Assembly (NCBI GenBank): GCA_014529385.2
Contig: CM043958.1
Coordinates: 137,869,043 to 137,933,042, forward strand
Source of the DNA: Adiantum capillus-veneris
Lineage: Eukaryota; Streptophyta; Polypodiopsida; Polypodiales; Pteridaceae
Reading direction: 5' to 3'
Length of the DNA stretch: 64,000 nt
Part shown: in pieces, positions 1 through 11,393 of the stretch
How positions within the stretch are numbered: the first letter of the stretch is position 1
Layout: every line of letters begins with the position of its first letter
Notes under the pieces: model-generated
Database searches by the model: none
What the model was told of the DNA's origin: nothing
What the model saw: only the letters and a program-made list of their open reading frames with translations
Program-made: the position numbers and the translations under genes

Positions 1-435
1 CACAAATTTATGAAGATAATTGCTTTTGACAACTTCTAATCCCACTCAGACTGAGCCCAAGTCCACAAATATGGGGGTGTCACAACCTTTTCTAAAAGGA
101 AAAAGGAAATTTCCATTTAAAAAGGAGGGTGAAGCAATGTTTAAAAAGAGGGTTGCACCAGGACCTAGGCTAAACCAAGAGGACTTTGCAAAGGCTAAAA
201 AGAAAACTTGTGCTTCACTTGTTTGTCACCCAACCATTCTCAATGGAATTATTCAAAGAACAAAAGATGATGAAAAGGATAGAGTTCATGACAAGACTCA
301 TAAAAAGATAGAAAAATCCATGTGGTCCAAATACTTCCAATAAATGGTAATAAAATTATACATTTTTAGAAGTGTTGCATGAGGATAAAGAGAATCATTG
401 TTGCTTGTCAACTAGCATGTGGAAATCAAGTTTCA

Positions 436-635
436 ATCCACATGAGCTTGTGAAAATGCATGGGATTGTTAATGCGAAAGGGGTTAGGGTTATGATAGAT
501 AACATGGTGAAGACAAGAAGATATGAGATACTTTGGTATCCAATTTGGAAGTTTAGATACAAGGATATAAAGAAATGATTGACTTTCAAATTATAAATGT
601 GGATCATGCAGACTTGGTTTTGGGAAGGAATAGTT
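436..635 (+). pseudogene. Aspartic protease remnant of element A
   Basis: One frame around 436-505 reads HELVKMHGIVNAKGVRVMID, matching the strand that leads into the catalytic Asp of plant Ty3 proteases. The catalytic triplet and following residues are lost. After a frame change, 578-630 reads DFQIINVDHADLVLGR, matching the conserved end of the domain (usually DxVLG followed by Trp). The middle of the protease is therefore deleted. In intact relatives the enzyme cuts the gag-pol polyprotein; this copy cannot. Confidence 0.7.
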
Positions 636-816
636 GTGTGCCCTAGGACCTTCTTTGAAACAAAGTTACGAGCAAAACTCAAAATTGAAAAATAAGGTAT
701 AAAAGGTAAGAATAATGTACAAAATAGTCCTTTGATATGTTCTCTTGAGTTGAAAAATCTTGTAATTAAAAGGTATTGTGATGTATATATGCTTTGGTGT
801 TGATCTATTATAAAAT

Positions 817-2690
817 ATGGACTCCGATGTGGAAATAAAAGATCAAGTTTCCTACTTGTCTTTGTCTTCTCATAGTGATTATGAAAGTGATTTGAAAGTC
901 TTGCTAGAGGAATTTAAAGATGTTTTTCCTATTGATTTTCCAAAAGGTTTACCTTCTAAAAGAGTTAAAGATGCAAAGCATGTCTATAAAACATCTTATA
1001 GATTAAGACAAGCACAACACTTAGAAGTAGAAAAGTAAGTGCAAGACTATGTAGATAAAGGTTTTACTAAACCCAAAAATTCTCCATGTTCTTCACCTAT
1101 CTTATTGGTAAAGAAAAAAGAGGGTTCTATGTGACTTTGTGTTGCCTATAGAGCTCTAAATATTATAATAATTAAGAACAGGTTCCCTATGCCTAGAGTG
1201 GAAAATCTTCTTGATCAGTTAGAGGGAGCCAAGTATTTTGCCAAGATTGACTAACCTTCAGACTATCATCAAGTTAGAATAAAGGTTGAAGATGTGGCAA
1301 ACACAGTCTTTAGGACTAGATATGGACATTATGAGTCTTTGGTAATGCCTTTTGGGCTTACCAATGCACTAACTACTTTTATGAAGCTGATGAATAGTGT
1401 TCTACAGCCCTATCTAAGTTCATTTATAGTAGTATTTCTTGATGATATCCTCATCTATATTCATACTTGAGAGAAGCATTTAGAACACCTTAGAAAAGTG
1501 TTCCAGTTGCTCAAAGAAAATTCTCTTTATGCAAAGGAATCAAAATGTGAATTCTTTGATGAAGAAGTAAAATATGTTGATCATATCATCTCTAAATATG
1601 GAATCAAAATGGATCCAGATAAATTTCAAGCTATTTTGCAATGACCTAGACCTAAGAACCTAGAATATATGTAGATCTTCTTAGGAATGTCTGGAATCTA
1701 TCATAGATTCATTATGCCAAGGTAGCAGTCCACATGATTGACCAACTCAAGGAAAGAGAAAAACCTTTGAGTGGGGGGCAAATCAAAAGAAAAGTAAGCA
1801 AAAATTAAAGGTAGCAATAGCTATAGCTCCAATTTTATACATAGTGGATCCCAAACCTAGAAAAGTGTTCCAGGTATCTCAAAGAAAATTCTCTTTATGC
1901 AAAGGAATCAAAAATGTGAATTCTTTGATGAAGAAGTAAAATATGTTGATCATATCATCTCTAAATATGGAATCAAAATGGATCCAGATAAATTTCAAGC
2001 TATTTTGCAATGACCTAGACCTAAGAACCTAGAATATATGTAGATCTTCTTAGGAATGTCTGGAATCTATCATAGATTCATTATGCCAAGGTAGCAGTCC
2101 ACATGATTGACCAACTCAAAGGAAAGAGAAAAACCTTTGAGTGGGGGGCAAATCAAAAGAAAAGTAAGCAAAAATTAAGGTAGCAATAGCTATAGCTCCA
2201 ATTTTATACATAGTGGATCCCAATAAACCCTTTATGGTCGAGTCTCAAGAGAGTCGACCAATAGCATTTGAAAGTAAAAAGCTAGAGCATGCACAACAAA
2301 ATTCCTCAGTATATGAGAGGGAGTTGTATGCTATTGTCCATGCATTGAAGAAATGGAAGCACTATTTATATAATGCTTATGTTTGATTAGGAAAGAATTA
2401 CGTGGCTTTCTAAACAAATAGAATTGAAAGGTCGGAAGGCTAGATGGGTTGGACTCTTACAAAAGTATGATTATGAGCTTAGGTATCACAAAGAGAAATA
2501 TAATGTGGTAGTAGGCTCCCTTCGCATGATGCCTATAATAAATGAATTGAGTTTTAGTCGATTCAATAGTGATCTGCTTGAATTGTTTAGAGGGAAATTC
2601 CAAGTTGACCCTGCATATTCCAAGATATGGGAAACCATTCAGAAGAGGATCCAAAACAAGAGGTTTCAAGTGAGAATGAAGCATTGATGG
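817..2690 (+). pseudogene. Reverse transcriptase and RNase H of element A, broken
   Basis: 817-1038 gives the linker before RT (EEFKDVFPIDFPKGLPSKR). The frame goes on through RT with stops at conserved places. A stop precedes LCVAYRALN (normally RMCVDYRALN), IDLRSGYHQ has lost codons to a stop, and VMPFGLTNA and FLDDILIYI (1380-1460) are still readable with both active-site Asp. After a duplicated block, 2224-2390 reads PIAFESKKLEHAQ and YERELYAIVHALKKWKHYL, typical RNase H motifs. 2424-2687 covers the RNase H to integrase connection. The family copies RNA into DNA; this copy is non-functional. Confidence 0.9.
1494..2221 (+). repeat. 365-bp tandem duplication inside RT of element A
   Basis: Bases about 1494-1858 are repeated almost exactly at about 1859-2221. 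The block covers the RT thumb and connection region and carries the same stop codons (for example in ILQ-stop-PRPKN) in both copies. The copies differ by only a few substitutions and single-base indels. The duplication therefore arose after the stops, in an already dead element. Confidence 0.95.
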
Positions 2691-3425
2691 GTGCTTTAGA
2701 GGGATTCAAGTGGGAATAATTTTTCATAGATGATGACTATCTACTCTACAAAGGTAGAATATGTGTCCCAAAAGATCAAGAGATTAAGTGATTCCACTAG
2801 ATATAGTCCATTTAATTTACGTATGGATTTCAGCCTAGATCTTTATGTAGTAGGATGGCAAAAGGAAAGGTTTAGGCAGCTAAAGACTTTTTAGAAGACC
2901 TGAATTAAATGCTCAAACTTGCTAAAGATGATATTGAAAAGGCTCAAGATAGAGCAAAGACATATAATGATTTGCATAGAAGGCCTCTTTACCTTTGAGG
3001 AAGGGATCAACTGTCTATTAAAAAGTGCCTAAAAAGTCTAAAACCATGAAGACAGAACCATGTCCAAACTTATGACCAAGGTATTGCTGACCTTTCACAA
3101 TATTAAATAAAGTTAGAGATATGGCTTAAAAACTCCAATTACTAGAGACAAGTGGCACACATCTGCCAGTATTCCACATAAGTAGACTCAAAAAAAAACG
3201 TTGGGACGATTTGATAATCTTATTCAAGATGATCAGATAGTGGAACTCATAGATACTCAATCTTCCACATGAGCTAGAGAAAATAATAGACACTAGAGAA
3301 AAAAGAGCTAGAAATACATTTTATAAAGAGTGTTTAGTTAAGTGGAAATATTATGATGAAGAGAGTTCCACATGGGAGTGAGTAAGCACTCTTAAGGTTC
3401 CCCAACTTTAGTAATCTTCTGAGTC
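2691..3425 (+). pseudogene. Collapsed integrase plus chromodomain of element A
   Basis: 2730-2790 reads DDDYLLYKGRICVPKDQEIK, the start of the integrase zinc-binding region. Within about 20 bases the sequence jumps to YSPFNLRMDF, which in intact relatives lies past the catalytic core. The HHCC finger and all three acidic residues of the DDE core are thus deleted. 2860-3010 keeps the C-terminal helix (KLAKDDIEKAQDRAKTYN). 3290-3410 reads REKRARNTFYKECLVKWKYY then EESSTWE, a chromodomain-type module that in chromoviruses steers insertion to heterochromatin, cut by a stop after TWE. Confidence 0.82.
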
Positions 3426-3593
3426 CAATGGATTTTTCAAGGAAAAAAATTCTTCTTAAGGGGGAAGGAATGTGAAGTCTCCTATAGTTTGGGGCACGTG
3501 CACACCAAAGGCTAGGGATTATAGCAAAGTGTGGGGGCCGCCTCTAAATGGAAAAGGATTAAAAAATTCCAAGTGTCCGCAATTAGAGGAGGT

Positions 3594-3667
3594 TGCCCAT
3601 GCATCTCAATGGCAAGGCCATGAGAGGGGTGTGTGATAGAGCCTAGTGTGCGCAATCATACAGGTGA

Positions 3668-3730
<63 letters not shown>

Positions 3731-3849
3731 TCATAGCTTTGATAGATAGCCCAAAACACTCAAAATAGATAGCAAGAATAGCCCATGCATCTCAATGGCA
3801 AGGCCATGAAGGGGTGTGACAGAGCCTAGTGTGCGCAGCCATATAGGTG

Positions 3850-3930
<81 letters not shown>

Positions 3931-3950
3931 TTGACAAATAGCCCGAAACA
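3594..3950 (+). repeat. Direct duplication with two CT microsatellites
   Basis: A unit of about 185 bp beginning GCCCATGCATCTCAATGGC occurs at 3594 and again at 3781. Each unit holds a (CT)n run (3667-3731, with interruptions, and 3852-3927) followed by CTTTGA and AAATAGCC or GATAGCCC. The long runs make meaningless Ser-Leu and Arg-Glu open frames. The copies differ mainly in CT tract length. Confidence 0.93.
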
Positions 3951-4265
3951 CTTGAAACAAGAATCCCCTATTTTGTGTGATTTTGTTTATCTTAATATAC
4001 CTTTATGTTGTTATTATTCTACCCTATTTTCCCCCTTTTTGATCACTTGAAAGGGGTATGTGAAGCATGGTTTCCTTTCTACTCATGGTTGTGTATGCAG
4101 TAGGGTGTGTTCCTAGGTAATAGATACAAATACCTTGCTCTAGAGTTATATCCTTATGTATTTTCCAAAGTTTTTATTTGTATACTTACTTGTTGAAATC
4201 AACATCCAAGTGGTCTTGATTGCTTCTATATTACACCTTTTGCCTTTTTGAGTACTGCATGAGAG

Positions 4266-4428
4266 ATGGCCCCACCAAGAAAGAAGATTCAAAGTTCCAA
4301 TGCCATGCCTCAAGCTCCAACAGACCCTCAACTTGCGGCTTTTGTTACAAATGAATTTGTTGATGGCCATTCTCAACCATAGGGTTATTGTTGCACTCAC
4401 ACTTGTCTTTATGGAACTTGTAGTTGGG
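4266..4428 (+). other. MAP-type short exon inside element A 3' LTR
   Basis: ATG at 4266 starts a frame reading MAPPRKKIQSSNAMPQAP and on through a hydrophobic stretch to a TAG at 4380-4382. A good 5' splice site (GTAAGCC) stands at 4429. The position, about 800 bp into the LTR, and the MAP start match the better supported LTR exons of B (43591) and E (61045). I infer a gag first exon; the internal stop and the uncertain phase make this the weakest of the three. Confidence 0.45.
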
Positions 4429-4495
4429 GTAAGCCTTTAGCTTACACGCTACTATGACCAATCCCTAAAGGCAAGCATACATGCATGCACCCCTA

Positions 4496-4808
4496 TGTGC
4501 ATGGATACAACCTCTTACATAGGCACATGCTACACATTGTAATCCACATGCTACTTGTTGTATCCCATATGCTACTTACCCTTACCATATGTGGTGCATA
4601 TCCCTTTCACTTTTATTTCCACCTTCCATCTTGAGCCTACAAAGAAACTATGAAAAGCTTGTATTTCTCCCTCTTAATTATTTGATCAATCAAGCAAGGT
4701 TCCATTCCATTGTATTGAGCACACTCTTCCTAATTTAGCTATTCTCTATTGCTATGGTGCTTACACAATGATGAATGCCACATTGGTTTATCCACCATAG
4801 CTCTTACA
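4496..4808 (+). repeat. Element F 5' LTR
   Basis: Matches 6118-6422, including CATATGTGGTGCATATC and the terminal block CCACCATAG with CTTACA. The left edge is approximate because the first 30 bases have diverged. Its end is fixed by the primer site three bases further on. Confidence 0.75.
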
Positions 4809-4810
4809 TG

Positions 4811-4822
4811 TAGTATCAGAGC
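4811..4822 (+). other. Primer binding site of element F (tRNA-iMet)
   Basis: TAGTATCAGAGC differs at one base from the plant consensus TGGTATCAGAGC, complementary to the 3' end of initiator tRNA-Met. It lies two bases after the LTR end CTTACA. Confidence 0.85.
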
Positions 4823-5754
4823 TAACACATAATTAGTATTTCCTAATTACAATGGTTAGATCCTTATGCTAGACTTAGTGCTCTATTTCTTCAAGCACTA
4901 AGTTGATTCATAGCCCTTTAGAGTTTAGGCTAATTACTACTCAATTATGACTATCCCTGGCATTGGTCTTTGGGCGCATCTATATGGCCACAACCCTTGC
5001 CAATGATTAGCGATAATTAGATTAAGTATTAGGCTGTGTGCTTTTCCTTCTTCATTGGACTCGCTTGATTACATTTGAAGAATTCATTTTATCTCAATTC
5101 CATTTATATGCGCTCATAATTGCTGAAACTTGTTCCCAAGTGACTCGATTTCATGGTCAAGTATTCTAAATTTGGACATTTTGCTCACTAATCGAGTCAT
5201 TTTCACCAAGGTTGAGTGTTTCTTTGCTTGATTTTTGCACATAATCAAAAGGTTTATCAATTTTAATTGGAATTGGTGCATGGAGCCTATGTTTTGAAGT
5301 GGGAAAAGGACACCTTATTATTATCAACTTTTGAAAGTATTGAGTGTATGATTGAGAGTGACAACTCTTTGGCAACTTGTAATCATCATATCTTGAGCTC
5401 TGGTAACGACATTTCAATTCTGAAACTTGCATTGTGTTCCTTGTTTGATTCTCTTTCATTCAAGTACACTCATTGTTGATTTCATGATGATTTGTGGCTA
5501 AAATTTTGTAGCATTTGGATTTCATTTGAGTGCCGAAATAGGTCGATGACTGAGTGTGGTGACATAGAACATAGGTAGATTGCCAGACCTGAGAGAAATA
5601 GATTTGCATGTGTTAGAGATAGTGTTATTTTGTTGGTTCAATTCTTGAGATTGAAAACCTCAAAGAGTCTCTTTACCCCATCCAAGTCGCTTCCCTAAGT
5701 ATTGACATTGTGTTAGTGCTAAATAGCTAGTAGGCTACAGATGTCCATCGCGGC

Positions 5755-6120
5755 GACCCGCTAACACTTGAAAATGTAATCAATTCACTTCTAGAGGAAA
5801 AGAAAAGACTCGGCACTTACACAAGGTCTCAAAATAGTGCAATGGTCGTCAAATGTAATTTTTTCTCACATTGTGCCAAAAGGAACCATAAGTCACAATA
5901 TTGCTTTTTCATTAAGGCGTGGCCTCATTACAACAAGAAGGGATATGCACCCAATAGGTGTTTCTTCAATAATAATGCTAAGAATCAATATAATTTTAGA
6001 TATTCAAAAGGCAAGGTACATGTAGTAGAAGAACAAAACAAGAAGAAGAGGATGTCAACACTGTCTACTATGAGGATGTCTTATAGTGGGTTTAGACACT
6101 ACCCTAAACCCAAAGTTTGG
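5755..6120 (+). pseudogene. Copia-type gag remnant of element F
   Basis: The frame at 5765-5835 reads LTLENVINSLLEEKKRLGTY, a typical C-terminal gag segment. It is followed by two Cys-His clusters: CNFFSHCAKRNHKSQYC and, after a lost first Cys, HYNKKGYAPNRCF. These resemble the paired zinc knuckles of some plant copia gags, followed by the usual linker (KGKVHVVEE and VNTVYYEDV) before stops. Gag packages the element RNA. The upstream part (4823-5754) has no recognisable coding content. Confidence 0.7.
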
Positions 6121-6422
6121 TAGTAAGACCTACCCACATGCTACTCATGCTATGCACACATGATACTTGCTATAGCCCACGTGTGACTTGCCCTCTACCA
6201 TATGTGGTGCATATCTCTCTCACCTTTATGTCCACATTTCATCTTTAGTTTATAAAGCCACTATACAAAGATTCTATTTCGCCCTGTTAGTTTTCTAATC
6301 AATCAAGCAAGTTTCCATTTCATTGTATTAAGTATACTCCATCTAATTTAGCTATTTTCCATTGCTATGATGCTTACACGATGATGAATATCACATCTTC
6401 TTATCCACCATAGATCTTACAA
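6118..6422 (+). repeat. Element F 3' LTR
   Basis: Partner of 4496-4808, ending CTTACA. It follows directly on the gag remnant without a clear polypurine tract, supporting an internal deletion that removed pol and the 3' internal end. Confidence 0.72.
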
Positions 6423-7079
6423 CCCTAGCGATTGGAAAAAGGGAAAGATTTTGTTGGCATTGTGGTTAGCAAATAAGAAGACCTTTGCAAAGGCTTTGTT
6501 GGTAAGTTAGAAAGAGTCTACAAGGAGCAGCAAATTCATAACTATAGATATTTCATTTTGTTAAATGATAGGACTATCTTAATTAGACTTGGTGTGAGAA
6601 ATAATTGTTTGGGTGATGTTTGAAGGGCTATGTGGATGAAACTATGGCTGAAATTAATAAAGAAACCATAATTGTGTACAATGAGGTAGTAATTAAAGAA
6701 AAAGAGTAATGGGTGATTGTGGTGTGGAAAAAGAGAGACTAGTATCCAATTGGAACTATGTTTATGGATTGGTGGACCGATTAGTCAAATATATTTCATT
6801 AATCTTGTTGTTAATAAAATTAAGTCTCCTACTATATCTAGGAGTTTATGGATGGCAAGTGTGCCTCTTAAACGTGGGGAAAAAGGCATCGTTCATAGAT
6901 CCTAGGTTTGTTGAGATTTTTTTTTAGTGAAATATGATCTAACTTTCATCACAACCTTCCTCACTCCTATTGCTTGCATCCTTACTTCTCCAAATTGGAG
7001 TAAGGTGTCATCAATGGAATTTAAGAATAAACGGAAGTCAAATATCAAGTAACCCCAATTTTTTGGTTGGGACATTACA
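6423..7079 (+). repeat. B-like LTR end, probably second part of A's 3' LTR
   Basis: From 6427 on the sequence aligns with the last 790 bp of element B's LTR. Shared blocks include GTGGTTAGCAAATAAG, a TTTGAAGGGCT block, the AAACGTGGGG block and the ending CCCCAATTTTTTGG with GGGACATTACA at 7079. No primer site follows, as expected for a 3' or solo LTR. Because F separates it from 3470-4495, the simplest reading is a single A LTR of about 1.7 kb. Confidence 0.75.
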
Positions 7080-8174
7080 CCAACACCCCCCATAGTGCTG
7101 CCCTCACACCAGGGGGTGATAGGGGAGTGGGAGTGACGCTCTTGCTATTTTCAAGGTAGCCAAGAAAGATACATAGGCTCAAAAAGCCTTCACATCAACA
7201 CTACCTTTTCCTTAGAAGATAGTGCATATAATATTTTTTAAGATCTACCATTGATTGTTTTGGGCAATGCCTCTTACTTAGCTACATGGTGAACCTACCT
7301 AGTTTTTTTTTGGCATGTACTCAACCATGTATGGTTTAATGTAATGTGATAATGTATTTTTCATTTATGAATTTTTACTTTTAAAGTACAACATATGCCT
7401 CATGAATGGAGATGTAGCCTTTATGAATGTACCCAAGCATGTATTAATTTTGTCACCACATATAAATACAATGCTTATCTTGTTATACAATCCTCAAAGC
7501 ATAGCTCGATGTAAGAGCAATAATACTTAGTTTTTTAGATCTTTGAAGTTGTAAAGACACAAACAAGGTGGTGCACAAGAGAGTCGAATGGTGGTAGAGG
7601 AGGTACCTCTAATTTTAGAATGCACCTTATGTTTGGACTCTACCTTCTATATTATGGAAAGAAATAAGTAATTTCGAAAGGAACAAGGTAAATCTTTCAA
7701 CCTATTGGTGCCCTTCTGCGTGCCAAAAAGTAGTGTGCTTTTGGGCTATAATATTAAAAGAATGCGAGGGGCTTCTAGCCTTGTGATTGGTCTCGTTGGC
7801 AATGGCCTAGGTCATGCCAAGTGGTCACTTCCTATGGCTTCATTCAAAACCCATATTTATTTTGTCTCATTTATGTATGCGGAGTCATCTTTACATAAAA
7901 TCTTCATGATTTCACAACAAAAATTAAAAGCTAAGTTTCAAACATTGAGGTTTGCTACTTCTACTATAGTAATACTTTTGGTAATACCAATTTTTTTGAA
8001 TGGAAGAAAAGATTCTCTTTTGCAAAATATGTGATTTTTCCACTTTAACTTGACTCTTGGGTGTATTACATGGAAAACACTAACATTAGTTTTCCCTTTG
8101 ATCACGCACATTTTGGATTTTTTTTTAAAGAATGTATTTGTCAAAGAAGTACAAACAAAATAGGTTTTTTTGGT

Positions 8175-8274
<100 letters not shown>

Positions 8275-8737
8275 ATAGGCCCCCTTCAAATATCTATATT
8301 TCACAATTGTCAAATCCTCAAACTTCCAAGTCTCTATGTATAGTTGTATAGATTTTGGAGAGTATCAATTAGCTCAAGCTATATGATCTTTTGCCTAATG
8401 TTCGTCCCAAATACCTCAAAATTATTTTTTCAGTACCTAGAAGCTCAAATCTTGTGGGAACTTCTCATCAAGCATTTGATGTTAATGTAGACTGGCTAAT
8501 TCATTCTACACAATGAGAGGACAACTTTGGTAATATTTGGCCCTTCATTTACCCATGTCAAAAATCTTATATCAAATATTTTTGATGTATAAAAGCTGTT
8601 CCTAGCTTGTTTACAAGCTTTAAGATTGTACCCTTTGATTTTTTTGTGTTGTCTCAATACTTGGCTTGCATAAGGCTATATTTGCCTGTAATTTCAAAAA
8701 CATCACATTTTCAATCTAGTTTCTTCCACTCCAAAAT

Positions 8738-9440
8738 GTGAGCTCCATAGGTTTCGTGCTTAGATATTCATAGATGCATGTGGGTACATGCAGGCAGGCA
8801 TTGTAAGCCATAAATAAAACATCACCATGAGCTCCGTAGGTTTCATGCTTAGTTATTCATAACTGCATGTGCAAGCATTGTAAGCCATAAATAAAACATC
8901 ACCATGTTGCCTAATAAAGTGATTGCCCAAAAATTGAAGGTAGAACCAATTAAACATAACAAATAGACCCAAAAGATGTATAACAAAAAGTACATCAAAA
9001 TTGACTCTCATCAAACGCATGCATGGAACAAGCAAAGATAATAAGTTAAGTAAAATCTTGCAAAAATAATCTTGATAAGTTCATACCTGCATATGGGTAC
9101 ATGCAAGCATGTGGGTACATGCAAGCATTGAAAACCAAAAATAAAATGCCACCCATGTTGCCTAATAAAGTGATTACCCACAAATTAAGGATTAAACCAT
9201 TTAAACCTCATGCTTGCATTTGATGAGACTCCATTTTGATAAATTTTGTAGAATCATCTCTAGGATCTATTTGCTAAACACAAGAAGTTAAGTAAAATCT
9301 TGCCAATAATCTTGATAAGCAAATAGAAATGAAAGATGATTAACAAAAAATCCATCAACATGGACTCTCATCAAATGCATGCATGGAACAATCAAACACA
9401 AAAAGTTAGTAAAATCTTGCCAATAATATTCATAAGAAAA
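8738..9440 (+). repeat. Degenerate local direct repeats
   Basis: Blocks recur in the same order: GAGCTCCRTAGGTTTC, then a TATTCATA block, TGCATGTGGGTACATGCA, CATTGTAAGCCATAAATAAA, TTGCCTAATAAAGTGATT, GACTCTCATCAAA followed by GCATGCATGGAACAA, and TTAAGTAAAATCTTGC. Two to four copies of each are present with deletions. It is a decayed tandem array of a larger unit with no coding content. Confidence 0.85.
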
Positions 9441-9782
9441 GGCTTATTTGAACTTATGGGTAGGACAATGTCTAGTGTTATTAAACATTGGATGATAATA
9501 TGATGAAATATTAATCTAACCCATATTAGTTTTTGGTAAGGTCAAAGAAAACCTTCAGTGAACTTTAAACATATAGTCTAAGTTATGGGATCTTCATAAA
9601 AATCAAGACCTACTGGGTAATTTTGGAGCCAGTTTGTATAGGGGGTCTAGAAGATATGCTTAGTTTTTTGACCAAAAAATGTGCTTACTTGGGTGTACAA
9701 TTCTTCTATTGTACAAGAACCACACCTGTAAACCAATATATTGAAGCAATATGATGCCACTGTACTCCAATCCTGCTAAAAA

Positions 9783-11375
9783 TGTTACATTTAATGGTCT
9801 AGTAACTTGTGTGTAGTGGAAAATAGCATGAACATAGTGAGAATTTCATTAAAATAGATTCCTAAAGAGAATGACAAGAGTGCTTGGGTGGAGAGAGCAA
9901 CAAAAAGTATAACACCTAGTTAGATAGCATGAACAATACTTCAAAAGAGAGAGAAATTAAGCAATTGACAACAATTGAGGACTGGATTTGCATGGAGCCG
10001 GTCCCCCTCCAAAAGGCTTTGTATTATGGTTTCTCCCATCAAGAGAGACATTTTACAATACAATACTTTGTGTTCCTTCAATACTAGCTAAAGCAATGAA
10101 CATGGGCAATTCAAGCACTAAGCAAAACACTTATCAAACACAACATCAATTCCCTCGCAGTCTCAAACCCAAGACCTCACACACCTTCAAAGATGGTGAG
10201 AGCTAGCGGGGTATGAGAGTAGATTGAGAGGAAGAAGGAGTATTCTTCTGAGAAAGATGTGCATCTCCTCACATAATCAATCATATTAGCATTATCTTAG
10301 TAATCATCATGGTAGAGGAAGTGAGCATGCATTGAAGCTTGGCTCTTGGTTGGATTTGCATCACGACGCCAAGAGTTGTTGGTGTAGGCCTCCCTTCTCA
10401 CAAGCTTGGAGTAGGTGGTAAGCTTTCCATTAAAGCTTGAGAAGGAGAGAGAGAGAGTCTTCTTGCTTCACACATTGATGGTGTGAGTGTGTAAGTGAAT
10501 AATTCCTTTGAAAAATCAGCCCCCTCTCTCTCTTGGTCGACCCCCCTTGCTATTTCCTCATGCTCACATCCTATTGGACCTCCCCAGCCTCAGCTAATGG
10601 AAATTAAGCAGCATAAGTGATAGCCTTTTGACATGTGTACCCCTTTCCCCTTTTGTGAGAGCTGTAGGTAATTAATAAATGCAACTAAACTCTCATTGGA
10701 CCCCTTTGCCTCTTGGCCAATAGGAATCAGGCAAGCCATTAGGCTGCTGAATGCTCATTGGACCCTTGGGAGACTGTCCAATAGTCTTCTAGAGAGCTTA
10801 ATTCTTATTGGTTCTTTTATTAAGTGTTTTTAAACTGATTAAACTAGATTTACTCTAGCATAATTCTCATTGCTCCACCTCCAAGGTCATCCAATAGGAT
10901 TTGAGTACACCTTGTGGGCATTTGGGCTAGGGAGCTGACATGTGTCCCTCATTCCCTTTGTGTAAAGGGAGCTTGTGTGTATGTGTGTGAGTTTCTTTCT
11001 CATCTCCTACAACTAGGGCTCGCCCCCTCCTATGTAGGGATTCATGAAGACTTTGGGACACACACAAAGCATCCAATTTCCCTAATGTTTGACCTTTGGA
11101 CATAACCTTTGAATTTTGGAACCTTAGCATTTTGGAAGTCTTAATGGGCTGAACCCTAAGGTCTTTGGAGCCCATTGTTGGACATAGCTCTTTTTCAGAT
11201 GGCCCCCCTTTGGATCCCTATTTTCCCTCCTTTGGATCCCTACTATGGCCAGTGGTCTGCTAGCTTAAGCAATATTCTAACTTTTTCTCCCTTGGTAGTT
11301 CCCTATATTAAATGATCAGGTAAACATGAGAAAATCATTCAGGAGAATTAGATATTAGTTTTAGTTTTTATGACA
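9783..11375 (-). repeat. C2 left LTR (3' LTR)
   Basis: It runs from TGTTACATTTAATGG to TTTTTATGACA and aligns over its whole length with both LTRs of C (50497-52072, 57783-59373). Blocks such as AAGGCTTTGTATTATGG, GAGAGCTAGCGGGGTATGAG and the AGAAAATCATT stretch near the end are shared. On the element's strand it begins TGTCATAA and ends TGTAACA-like. Confidence 0.93.
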
Positions 11376-11393
11376 TTACCTCTCTCTTGAAAT
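11376..11393 (-). other. C2 polypurine tract
   Basis: On the minus strand this reads a purine-rich stretch (TTTCAAGAGAGAGGTAA) directly before the LTR start TGTCA. The same tract is found beside C and C3. It primes plus-strand DNA synthesis in this family. Confidence 0.8.

Larger units (their letters stand above)
1..3469 (+). mobile_element. Element A: decayed Ty3/gypsy chromovirus, internal region
   Basis: Remains of an LTR retrotransposon read on the plus strand. Order seen: protease remnant (436-635), linker and reverse transcriptase (817-1740), RNase H (2224-2690), a broken integrase (2730-3010), a chromodomain-like end (3285-3425), then a purine tract and 3' LTR. This is Ty3/gypsy gene order, and the terminal chromodomain places it among chromoviruses. 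Many stops, a 365-bp internal duplication and loss of the integrase core make it inactive. Bases 20-343 are open in one frame and rich in Lys; this may be the end of gag, but no zinc knuckle is visible there. The 5' LTR lies outside the window. Confidence 0.88.
3470..4495 (+). mobile_element. Element A 3' LTR, first part
   Basis: A purine tract (AAGGGGGAAGGAA, ending 3469) is followed by TGTGAAG, the expected layout of a polypurine primer and LTR start. The LTR holds a duplicated block with CT microsatellites and a short MAP-type open exon (4266-4428). It is interrupted at 4496 by element F. The rest probably follows F at 6423, where sequence like the end of element B's LTR begins. Confidence 0.72.
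4496..6422 (+). mobile_element. Element F: short copia-type LTR element in A's LTR
   Basis: Two related sequences of about 305 bp (4496-4808 and 6118-6422) bracket about 1.3 kb. The first ends CTTACA and is followed by a near-perfect initiator tRNA-Met primer site. The interior contains only a gag remnant and no pol, so this is either an internally deleted copia element or a non-autonomous one. A possible 5-bp target duplication CCCTA is at 4491-4495 and 6423-6427, allowing one extra A at the right LTR end. Sequence on the right resumes as a B-like LTR end. Confidence 0.75.

Noticed and set aside
3731-4050. Arg-Glu and Ser-Leu repeat proteins
   Set aside because: Pure translation of CT microsatellites on the two strands.
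9988-10206. Small plus-strand protein MHGAGPPPKGF in the C2 LTR
   Set aside because: The frame lies in LTR DNA and is not kept open in C or C3; 41329-41550 is partly similar only because it is the same repeat.
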